NCBI GenBank assembly: GCA_900551645.1
Contig: URWP01000163.1
Location: forward strand, 1-6,303
Reading direction: 5' to 3'
From: an uncultured Bacteroides sp.
Lineage (GTDB): Bacteria > Bacteroidota > Bacteroidia > Bacteroidales > Bacteroidaceae
Length of the DNA stretch: 6,303 bases
How positions within the stretch are numbered: the stretch's first letter is position 1; the number at the start of each line of letters is the position of its first letter. Positions 1 through 5,235 of this stretch are shown piece after piece. Both the position numbers and the translations under genes were made by a program. The notes below the pieces were generated by a model, which ran no database searches, was not told the DNA's origin, and saw only the letters and a program-made list of their open reading frames with translations.

Positions 1-238
1 CTACGGCAACCGTTCCCGGGCGACGTCGGATACGTTTGCGCTGGAATAACCCGTTTCCCAGTTCCTGATATACATATTCGCTGCGGTGTGTGGTGATATT
101 GATATATTTGGGGTCGAATTCTCTCAACATGTCGATGTCGGCATATACTTTTTCGATGCCGGTACCTTTCAGTGGTGGGAGAATCTCGAATGAAAAGGCT
201 GTTTTCGGGGTCGATTTGATTAAATCAATTACTCTCAT
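1..238 (-). CDS. metF: 5,10-methylenetetrahydrofolate reductase MetF, N-terminal part (cut by window edge)
   Basis: This is the first 79 codons of a reverse-strand gene that runs off the left edge with no stop. MetF is a cytosolic FAD enzyme that reduces 5,10-methylene-THF to 5-methyl-THF, the methyl donor for methionine synthase. The translation starts MRVIDLIKS and contains FSFEILPP (residues 15-22), matching the N-terminal strand of MetF where a glutamate (here E18, equivalent to E. coli E28) is catalytic. It continues with FDPKYINITTH and ends in RRRPGTVAV, both as I remember them from Bacteroidales MetF. Full-length MetF is about 300-320 residues, so roughly three quarters is missing. 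The ATG at 238 is preferred because it gives the normal N-terminus and lies just downstream of a TAAATTTG promoter element. No Shine-Dalgarno sequence is visible, which is usual in this group. The family call is firm from these motifs. Confidence 0.9.
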   Translation of the reverse strand, partial: MRVIDLIKSTPKTAFSFEILPPLKGTGIEKVYADIDMLREFDPKYINITTHRSEYVYQELGNGLFQRKRIRRRPGTVAV

Positions 239-260
239 TGTTTTTATCTACGTATTTATC

Positions 261-268
261 CAAATTTA
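261..268 (-). promoter_or_regulatory. Bacteroides-type -7 promoter element for metF
   Basis: Read on minus, these bases are TAAATTTG, a perfect match to the Bacteroides -7 consensus TAnnTTTG. The -33 position 19 bases upstream is TTTT (288-291), one mismatch from TTTG. Transcription would begin near 255, leaving a leader of under 20 nt and no room for a riboswitch. It lies in the 104-bp gap between the upstream minus-strand gene and metF, so metF probably has its own promoter. Confidence 0.5.
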
Positions 269-342
269 CATAATTGGCAAAAATAAGAAAAATATCAAAC
301 TTATCGAGAGTGTTTCCCTATAAAAATTCTTATAGCCTTGCT

Positions 343-1641
343 TTATATGAATGGAGTGAACAGATGGGCAAACCATCCTGCAAATCGTTTCCACGTTCCT
401 CGTTTCCGGTATTCTTCCCTGGTCAGTATAGTGCTGTTCAGCTTGTCGTTATTGAAAAGCTGTGTCAGTTCATCGGTAACCGGAAGATCCATGATGAATG
501 CATTGATTTCATAGTCGTATCGGATGCTTCGGCTGTTCATGTTCATACTGCCTACAGTACAGAAACGGTCGTCCACCATCATGATTTTGGAATGATGAAA
601 ACCTCCGTTGAAGATATAGATATGTGCTCCTTTTTTGCGTAACTGATTGGCGATATAAAAACCTGCATCGGGGGTAAATGGAATGTCCGATTTGGCTGGA
701 ATCATGATTTCTACCCGTACTCCCCGTTTGATGGCTCGTTTGATGGCTTTTTGGATACTGGCAGTTGGTGTGAAGTAGGGGCTGATTAACTGGATTTTAT
801 GCTCGGCTGCGTCGATGGCTGCGATATAGGTATCACGCAAGGCTTTAGGCGCTTCATGCGGAATACGCTGTACAATGGCTACCTGATTTCCGCGGTGAAA
901 GGGAAGTTGGGCCAGTGAATCATGATTTACGGCGAAGAGACAAGAATCTTGTATATTCTGTTTGGTTTCTTTGTCCCAAGTTCGGAGAAAGGCCTTCTGT
1001 AACTCTTCGGCAGCCGGTCCTTCAATGCGGATGTGCATATCCCTCCAAGGCCCGATTCCGGGAAGTCCGTTGATGTAGTAGTCGGCGATGTTCATACCTC
1101 CGGTGAATCCTATCTGTCCGTCTATGACAATGATTTTCTGGTGGTCACGGCTGAATACATGATTGATATATGGAAAACGGATAGGGTCGAATTTTACAAT
1201 TTCTACCCCTCGGTCATTCAACATCTGCAAGTGCTGTTTGCGTAACGGGCGGTTGTTGGAAAGATTTCCGAATGCATCGAACATGGCACGTACCTTCACT
1301 CCTTCTTTGGCTTTTTCTGCCAATAATGTGAACATTTCTTTGGCAATGGAATCGCTGCGGAAATTGAAATATTCCAAGTGTACATGGTGTTTGGCTCTTC
1401 GTATATCTTCGAAAAGACATTTGAATTTTTCTCTGCCGCTGGTCAGAAGTTTCAGTTGATTGTGTGATGTAACAGGAATTCCCTGTTCTTTCAGGTAATG
1501 AACAAATATAGAATCAGATGGTTCCCATGTATTGGTAGAATCTGTTTGGACTGTTACTTCTGCATACGTTTCCACAACGTTCAGAAGCGAAAGAAATGCT
1601 AATAATATAGCGATGTAAGAAGTTTTTAGACTGACTTTCAT
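343..1641 (-). CDS. Phospholipase D-like / cardiolipin synthase family protein with N-terminal signal peptide
   Basis: A 432-residue protein with two complete HKD motifs: H167-x-K169-x4-D174 within DHQKIIVIDG, and H350-x-K352-x4-D357 within HHSKIMMVDD. Both sit in the usual setting (GFTGGMN and TVGSMNMNSRS follow), so the two-lobed PLD active site is intact. Cardiolipin synthases of this family condense two phosphatidylglycerols into cardiolipin and glycerol. The C-terminus (KRGTWKRFAGWFAHLFTPFI) is the basic, amphipathic tail common in Cls proteins. Classical Cls has two N-terminal membrane helices; here there is one hydrophobic stretch (about residues 8-22) and a possible signal peptidase site after TYA27. 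The product may therefore be exported, or held by one signal anchor, and be periplasmic. The start at 1641 gives this signal sequence and sits just downstream of a promoter element. Substrate could also be another phospholipid or a non-lipid phosphodiester; the sequence does not decide. Confidence 0.85.
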   Translation of the reverse strand: MKVSLKTSYIAILLAFLSLLNVVETYAEVTVQTDSTNTWEPSDSIFVHYLKEQGIPVTSHNQLKLLTSGREKFKCLFEDIRRAKHHVHLEYFNFRSDSIAKEMFTLLAEKAKEGVKVRAMFDAFGNLSNNRPLRKQHLQMLNDRGVEIVKFDPIRFPYINHVFSRDHQKIIVIDGQIGFTGGMNIADYYINGLPGIGPWRDMHIRIEGPAAEELQKAFLRTWDKETKQNIQDSCLFAVNHDSLAQLPFHRGNQVAIVQRIPHEAPKALRDTYIAAIDAAEHKIQLISPYFTPTASIQKAIKRAIKRGVRVEIMIPAKSDIPFTPDAGFYIANQLRKKGAHIYIFNGGFHHSKIMMVDDRFCTVGSMNMNSRSIRYDYEINAFIMDLPVTDELTQLFNNDKLNSTILTREEYRKRGTWKRFAGWFAHLFTPFI

Positions 1642-1663
1642 ATCATGAATTTATATAAGGCGA

Positions 1664-1697
1664 CAAAATTACGGATTATTCCCCGAAATACCAATTG
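1664..1697 (-). promoter_or_regulatory. Bacteroides-type promoter for the PLD/cardiolipin synthase-like gene
   Basis: On minus, TAATTTTG at 1671-1664 matches the -7 consensus TAnnTTTG exactly. Nineteen bases upstream is TTGG within CAATTGG (1697-1691), a near match to the -33 TTTG at the expected spacing. Transcription would start near 1658, giving a leader of about 17 nt, similar to that inferred for metF. Confidence 0.5.
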
Positions 1698-1732
1698 TTA
1701 TCGGTGAATCAGCGAATTCTTCCATAAAAACA

Positions 1733-1793
1733 GCATTTTGTGCATTTTGTTGAGTCGGTAAACGATTTGTTGACTAAAAATGCGGATTATCCG
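1733..1793. repeat. Short direct repeats and an 11-bp palindrome in the divergent intergenic region
   Basis: Three small elements crowd the 240-bp gap between the divergent genes. GCATTTTGT is present twice in perfect tandem (1733-1741, 1742-1750). TTTGTTGA(G/C)T occurs at 1746-1755 and 1766-1775, exactly 20 bp apart, about two helical turns. CGGATTATCCG at 1783-1793 is a perfect palindrome around one central T, and its half CGGATTAT recurs at 1672-1679. The arrangement resembles regulator sites, but which protein binds and which gene it would control is unknown. The rest of the gap (about 1800-1881) holds no convincing TAnnTTTG element for the rightward gene. Confidence 0.35.
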
Positions 1794-1881
1794 TTGAAAC
1801 AACTCATTCCGGGGGGTATTTAGGCTGTCAATATTCTGGAATTGATTACCTTCGTGTCTACAGACTATTTTTACAGGTTAT

Positions 1882-2748
1882 ATGAATGAGAGACAAAAGA
1901 ATTTTGCAGGAAAAGAGATTTTTGACGTTGTAGAATCGTTCCTGAAGGGAAAACATGCGGAGACAGATAACGAAGATGCTATTTTTATCAATCCGGCTTT
2001 TGCGGCGGTTATTGACGGAGCTACTTCCAAATCTGATTTCCGGAAAAACGGGAAAACTACCGGACAGTGGGCGGTGCAGTGTGTGATGGAAGCCTTGCAG
2101 GGGTTGTCTGTTGAGGCTACGTGTCTGGAGGCAGTATCGGCAATTACCGCTCGTATCCGGAATTTTTATGCAATCCATCAGTTGACGGAGCTGGTCGAAG
2201 AGCATCCGGAATGTCGCTGTACAGCCAGTGCTGTTATCTATAGTGCCTTTCGGAGAGAAATCTGGCAAATAGGCGATTGCCGTTGTTTGACTCATTCTTT
2301 TTATTCAGCGAATGAAAAGGCTGTAGACCATATTATGGCCGAAGCTCGGTGTGTATACAACGAAGCGGAGTTGGCGGCTGGTATGTCATTGGAAGAACTG
2401 GTCGCATGTGACCCGGGAAGGACGTTTATTCTACCTTTTCTGAAACGGCAGGCTTGGTTGCAGAACCGGACACGTGAGGATAGTCGCTATGCGTATGCAG
2501 TGTTCGATGGTTATCCGGTGCCTATGGAACTTGTAAAATGCTTTTCCGTAGCGGAGGAAAGCGAAATCGTGCTGGCTTCCGACGGTTATCCGAAACTGTT
2601 CTTCACATTGGATGAAACCGAAGCTTATCTTCATCGGATATTGGAAAAAGATCCGATGTGTATGTATCTGCATCCAGAAACCAAGGGGGTGCGTCCGGGG
2701 AACTGTTCTTACGACGATCGTGCTTACCTGCGTCTGTGTATTGGATAA
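1882..2748 (+). CDS. Divergent PP2C-type (PPM) protein phosphatase-like protein
   Basis: A 288-residue soluble protein with no signal peptide. PPM/PP2C enzymes are metal-dependent serine/threonine phosphatases whose aspartates hold two Mn/Mg ions. The order and spacing of motifs fit the fold: DNED (29-32, family RxxNED), VIDGAT (43-48, family VxDGxxG), TASAV (114-118, family GTTA position), IGDCR (130-134, family GDSR), LASDG (231-235) and YDDRAYL (277-283, the terminal metal aspartate). The main metal aspartates D45, D234 and one of D278/D279 are present, so an active enzyme is plausible. Residues about 160-215 form a longer, unfamiliar segment between GDCR and SDG, in the flap region. No kinase, anti-sigma factor or FHA gene is adjacent, so the substrate is unknown. 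The ATG at 1882 is the first possible in-frame start seen; there is no Shine-Dalgarno sequence. Fold call fairly sure, activity inferred. Confidence 0.72.
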   Translation: MNERQKNFAGKEIFDVVESFLKGKHAETDNEDAIFINPAFAAVIDGATSKSDFRKNGKTTGQWAVQCVMEALQGLSVEATCLEAVSAITARIRNFYAIHQLTELVEEHPECRCTASAVIYSAFRREIWQIGDCRCLTHSFYSANEKAVDHIMAEARCVYNEAELAAGMSLEELVACDPGRTFILPFLKRQAWLQNRTREDSRYAYAVFDGYPVPMELVKCFSVAEESEIVLASDGYPKLFFTLDETEAYLHRILEKDPMCMYLHPETKGVRPGNCSYDDRAYLRLCIG

Positions 2749-2763
2749 AATTTTTGTCGAAAA

Positions 2764-2835
2764 ACGAACTCATGTTTTTGATGAAACGAACGGACGAACT
2801 GATGAAAACGTGCTCGTGTTTGATTTGATACGAAC
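2764..2835 (+). repeat. Clustered ACGAAC hexamers downstream of the PP2C-like gene
   Basis: ACGAAC occurs at 2764, 2786, 2794 and 2830 on the plus strand. Two copies extend to ACGAACTCATG (2764-2774) and ACGAACTGATG (2794-2804), exactly 30 bp apart. TGATGAAAACG at 2800-2810 also echoes TGATGAAACG at 2779-2788. The cluster overlaps the candidate terminator. Its function is unknown; it may be local duplication or a binding array. Confidence 0.3.
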
Positions 2836-2845
2836 GTTTGTTTTT
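2806..2845 (+). terminator. Candidate intrinsic terminator after the PP2C-like gene
   Basis: AAACGT (2806-2811) and TCGT (2814-2817), separated by a 2-nt bulge, pair with ACGA (2830-2833) and ACGTTT (2834-2839) to give a 10-bp stem with a 12-nt loop. A G and then five Ts follow. It begins 58 bases after the stop. The stem is AT-rich and bulged, so it is weaker than the terminators at the right end of the window. Confidence 0.4.
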
Positions 2846-2869
2846 CACCGATGTTTTGCCATGGTGAAA
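2843..2869. repeat. Inverted repeat TTTCACC / GGTGAAA
   Basis: TTTCACC (2843-2849) and GGTGAAA (2863-2869) are perfect 7-bp arms around 13 nt. Neither strand shows a T tract straight after the hairpin, so it is not an obvious terminator and could be a dyad operator or an RNA hairpin upstream of the aminotransferase gene. Its left arm overlaps the T tract of the preceding candidate terminator, so the two structures could exclude each other. Confidence 0.35.
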
Positions 2870-2924
2870 GTATATTCCCTTAATGAATGTTTGTATAATT
2901 TTAGACCTCTTTACTCCTTTACTG

Positions 2925-2966
2925 TTACACAAGTGATGGTCGTGTAAAGTATAATCTCTATTTTTG
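2925..2966 (+). promoter_or_regulatory. Promoter of the C-S lyase gene with an overlapping inverted repeat
   Basis: TATTTTTG at 2959-2966 is a perfect TAnnTTTG -7 element, implying a start near 2971 and a leader of about 27 nt. No good TTTG lies at the -33 position. Instead, that position is next to an inverted repeat, TTACAC (2925-2930) and GTGTAA (2942-2947), with an 11-nt spacer. A promoter with a poor -33 box and a dyad over that site is a common layout for regulated transcription. A second, imperfect -7-like element, AATGTTTG (2886-2893), lies upstream; both are followed by the same bases, GTATAATT. Confidence 0.45.
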
Positions 2967-2997
2967 TATAATTCAAAAACTATTTGAAAAGAGTTGT

Positions 2998-4182
2998 ATG
3001 AGAAACTATGATTTTGATAAAGTGATAGACCGCACCGGAACCCATGCTGTAAAGCTGGAAGCCCTGAAACGGCTTTACGGGCGGACTGACCTGCTACCGT
3101 TGTGGGTAGCCGATATGGATTTTGAGACGCCTTCTTTTATTACGGAAGCTTTACGTCAGCGATTGGAACATTCTTTGTTCGGATATACGGAGATGCCTGA
3201 TGATTATTGGCCTGTTGTTGCGGACTGGATTGAATCACATCACAACTGGAAAGTAGAACAGGAATGGCTGACTTATATTCCGGGTATTGTAAAAGGTATT
3301 GGTATGGTGGTCAATTTCTTCGTAAAAGAAGATGAAAAAGTGATTATCCAACCTCCTGTGTATCATCCGTTCCGGCTGACTCCGCAAGGAAACGGCCGGC
3401 AGGTAGTATATAATCCGTTGCGCGAAGAAGCCGATGGAACTTATTCGATGGATTTTGATAACCTGGAAGCTGTGACCGATGAAAAATGCCGTGTGCTGTT
3501 GCTGTCTAACCCGCATAACCCCGGAGGCATTGTGTGGAACCGTGAAACCTTGGTACGTCTGGCAGATTTCTGCTACAAACATCATATATTGGTGGTTTCC
3601 GATGAAATCCATTGCGATATGGCCTTGTGGGGAAATAAGCATATTCCGTTTGCTTCGGTATCTGCTGAGGCGGCTGCGTGTAGCATAACTTTCGGAGCTC
3701 CTTCCAAAACATTCAATATTGCCGGTGTTGTAAGTTCATATGCCATTGTTCCGAATGAAGAAATCCGTCGTCCTTTCTATCGTTGGTTGGAAGCGAACGA
3801 ACTGAATGAGCCGACTCTTTTTGCGCCGATAGCTACGTTGGCTGCTTTTTCGCAGGGGGAAGCGTGGCGACAGGAAATGTTGCATTACATCGAGGGTAAT
3901 ATCCGGTTGGTGATGGAGTTCTGTATGGTTCATGTTCCACAAATCAAACCTTTGTGTCCGCAGGCTTCTTTCCTGGTATGGTTAGACTGTCGGAAATTAG
4001 GGTTGAATCATGAACAGTTGGTAAATCTTTTTGTAGATCGGGCTCACTTGGCTTTGAACGATGGAGAAATGTTTGGACCAGGTGGAGAAGGGTTTATGCG
4101 GATGAATGTCGCTTCGCCACGTTCGGTTATCCGGCAGGCTTTGGAACAGCTGGCCGAAGCTGTCCGTACTCTGCAGGTATAA
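2998..4182 (+). CDS. MalY/PatB-family PLP-dependent C-S lyase (probable cystathionine beta-lyase)
   Basis: A 394-residue fold-type I aminotransferase-like enzyme of the usual length for the MalY/PatB group. Members cleave the C-S bond of cystathionine or cysteine conjugates, giving homocysteine or a thiol plus pyruvate and ammonia in the cytosol. Visible landmarks are LWVADMDF (35-42) near the N-terminus, NPHNPGG (171-177) with the PLP-contacting N174, SDEIHCD (201-207) whose D202 should hold the pyridine nitrogen, APSKTFNIAG (234-243) with the PLP lysine K237, and R368 in FMRMNVASPR as the likely carboxylate-binding arginine. The HCD after SDEI and the APSKTFNIAG form separate this group from ordinary aspartate aminotransferases. 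The ATG at 2998 follows AAAGAG, a weak ribosome site, and a good -7 element. Homocysteine made here could be methylated using the product of metF in the same window. A pure aminotransferase role is possible but less likely. Confidence 0.85.
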   Translation: MRNYDFDKVIDRTGTHAVKLEALKRLYGRTDLLPLWVADMDFETPSFITEALRQRLEHSLFGYTEMPDDYWPVVADWIESHHNWKVEQEWLTYIPGIVKGIGMVVNFFVKEDEKVIIQPPVYHPFRLTPQGNGRQVVYNPLREEADGTYSMDFDNLEAVTDEKCRVLLLSNPHNPGGIVWNRETLVRLADFCYKHHILVVSDEIHCDMALWGNKHIPFASVSAEAAACSITFGAPSKTFNIAGVVSSYAIVPNEEIRRPFYRWLEANELNEPTLFAPIATLAAFSQGEAWRQEMLHYIEGNIRLVMEFCMVHVPQIKPLCPQASFLVWLDCRKLGLNHEQLVNLFVDRAHLALNDGEMFGPGGEGFMRMNVASPRSVIRQALEQLAEAVRTLQV

Positions 4183-4238
4183 ATCTTGTTTTTGAATCTT
4201 TATATAGGAAATAACATAACAATTGGAAACCAAAGACT

Positions 4239-5180
4239 ATGAAGAAATCTATTGTATGTATGGCCTTGGCATCTGCTGGTTTATGGATGTCATGCAGCAC
4301 AACAGAAAAAGTGACAGAAAAGGATTTGACCGGAAATTGGATAGAAGTGATGCCTGTCAATCAGCATATTGTACAGGGAGTCAGTCTGTATGAAAAAGGT
4401 GAGGCGTCTTCTATCGGGATGGCTACGCTGCAATATCAGCACTGGGGGCTGACAGGAGATTCACGGCTAGTGCTGGAAGGGAAAAGTATCGGCAACGGAC
4501 AGACCATTGAATTTGCAGATACTTTGGATATTGTTTCCTTCAGTGGAGATACACTGACATTGGGAAAGGGTGATATGTATCGCATTCAGTATGTACGTCG
4601 ACAGGATGATAAAGGATTGATTGGAGGCAGCGATGCTGCCATGGGGTATACTTGGTCGGAAATGCTTCAGAAGAAAATCCGTGTATTTGAAGAAGGTAGT
4701 CGTGTGCATTCCGTAGTCAACCCGCAGTCTTCCTCTGCAGGTTATCTGGTGTTTAATGCTGATTCTACCCAACTGGAGTTTTTCGATTCGGAAACGGATG
4801 TCGTACTTGACCGCAGAATGCGTCCGGATGGTACGCCGGTATGGAATGTAGAAGATGATGATACTTATCTGGTGGAAAAATCCGAATCGGAATGGCTGGT
4901 TTCCAGACGGGGGCAGTTACTGTATGCTACCAGCGGGATAGAAGACTTGGTAAAGGCTGTCTTTGTGACCGATGATGGAGAGGACATTGAGGTGGCTTTC
5001 TTTGGAAAGGCCGGTGTGGCGCAGATGAGCCGGAAAGGAATCTATAGCCTGTTGTATCAGTATCGTACAGCCTCCGGATATGGTTATAAGAATCCGGTGT
5101 TCGATCTTCGTGGGAAAGGACAGGAGGCTGTTCTGACTACGTTGGCGGATGGAAGTCATATTTCGCTGAAAGAAAAATAG
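4239..5180 (+). CDS. Lipoprotein with N-terminal lipocalin-like and C-terminal MliC-like (lysozyme inhibitor) domains
   Basis: A 313-residue predicted lipoprotein. The signal sequence MKKSIVCMALASAGLWMSC ends at C19; W at -3 makes an unusual but tolerable lipobox. Residues about 28-120 (LTGNWIEV, then beta-rich sequence with SFSGDTLTLGKGDMYRIQYVR) resemble the small lipocalin-like domains of Bacteroidales lipoproteins. A middle part includes GGSDAAMGYTWSE (129-141), which recalls a cysteine-bearing motif I associate with MliC-containing proteins, here without cysteines. Residues about 238-313 resemble MliC, the membrane-bound inhibitor of c-type lysozyme: TASGYGY (277-283) matches the SASGARY loop and KGQEA (293-297) the KGxEA motif. 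The cysteines forming the disulfide in E. coli MliC are absent. It starts 56 bp after the lyase gene with no terminator between, so co-transcription is likely. The inhibitor role is inferred; it may instead be a structural or ligand-binding envelope protein. Confidence 0.7.
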   Translation: MKKSIVCMALASAGLWMSCSTTEKVTEKDLTGNWIEVMPVNQHIVQGVSLYEKGEASSIGMATLQYQHWGLTGDSRLVLEGKSIGNGQTIEFADTLDIVSFSGDTLTLGKGDMYRIQYVRRQDDKGLIGGSDAAMGYTWSEMLQKKIRVFEEGSRVHSVVNPQSSSAGYLVFNADSTQLEFFDSETDVVLDRRMRPDGTPVWNVEDDDTYLVEKSESEWLVSRRGQLLYATSGIEDLVKAVFVTDDGEDIEVAFFGKAGVAQMSRKGIYSLLYQYRTASGYGYKNPVFDLRGKGQEAVLTTLADGSHISLKEK

Positions 5181-5193
5181 ACATGTTGTAATC

Positions 5194-5235
5194 ATGAAAA
5201 GACTATGTTGGATTTTCATTAAAATGAATGGATGA
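5194..5235 (+). other. Possible 13-codon leader ORF overlapping the start of the second lipoprotein gene
   Basis: An ATG at 5194 opens a reading frame for MKRLCWIFIKMNG that stops at a TGA at 5233-5235. The stop overlaps both candidate starts of the following gene (ATGATG, 5232-5237), an arrangement typical of translational coupling. It may be a leader peptide, a relic of an older frame-shifted start, or chance: the gap is only 51 bp and AT-rich. No Shine-Dalgarno sequence supports it. Confidence 0.2.

Noticed and set aside
1..300. A SAM riboswitch or other methionine-sensing leader before metF
   Set aside because: The -7 element lies only 23 bp from the start codon, so the inferred leader is too short to fold a riboswitch.
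318..335. CTATAA/TTATAG inverted repeat after the PLD-like gene as a terminator
   Set aside because: Stem is almost all A-T, only 6-7 bp, and not followed by a T tract on minus; too weak to call.
274..642. A 122-codon plus-strand ORF opposite the end of the PLD-like gene
   Set aside because: It is the antisense shadow of the second HKD region and C-terminus, which are clearly coding on minus.
1847..1854. TACCTTCG as a -7 element for the PP2C-like gene
   Set aside because: One mismatch in the TTTG core and no -33 TTTG at 19-21 bp; not better than chance in this AT-rich gap.
2603..2932. A minus-strand 109-codon ORF over the PP2C gene end and the following gap
   Set aside because: Antisense to a supported gene, lysine- and serine-rich without a domain, and no promoter element seen for it.
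2612..2947. A 111-codon plus-strand ORF running from the PP2C-like gene into the intergenic region
   Set aside because: It overlaps the end of a well-supported gene in another frame, its sequence is low quality (C-rich and repeat-derived), and it covers the terminator and hairpins. No recognisable domain.
4183..4238. A separate promoter for the lipocalin/MliC lipoprotein (TTTG at 4191-4194 with AACAATTG downstream)
   Set aside because: The -7-like site has two mismatches and the spacing is too long; read-through from the lyase gene is simpler.
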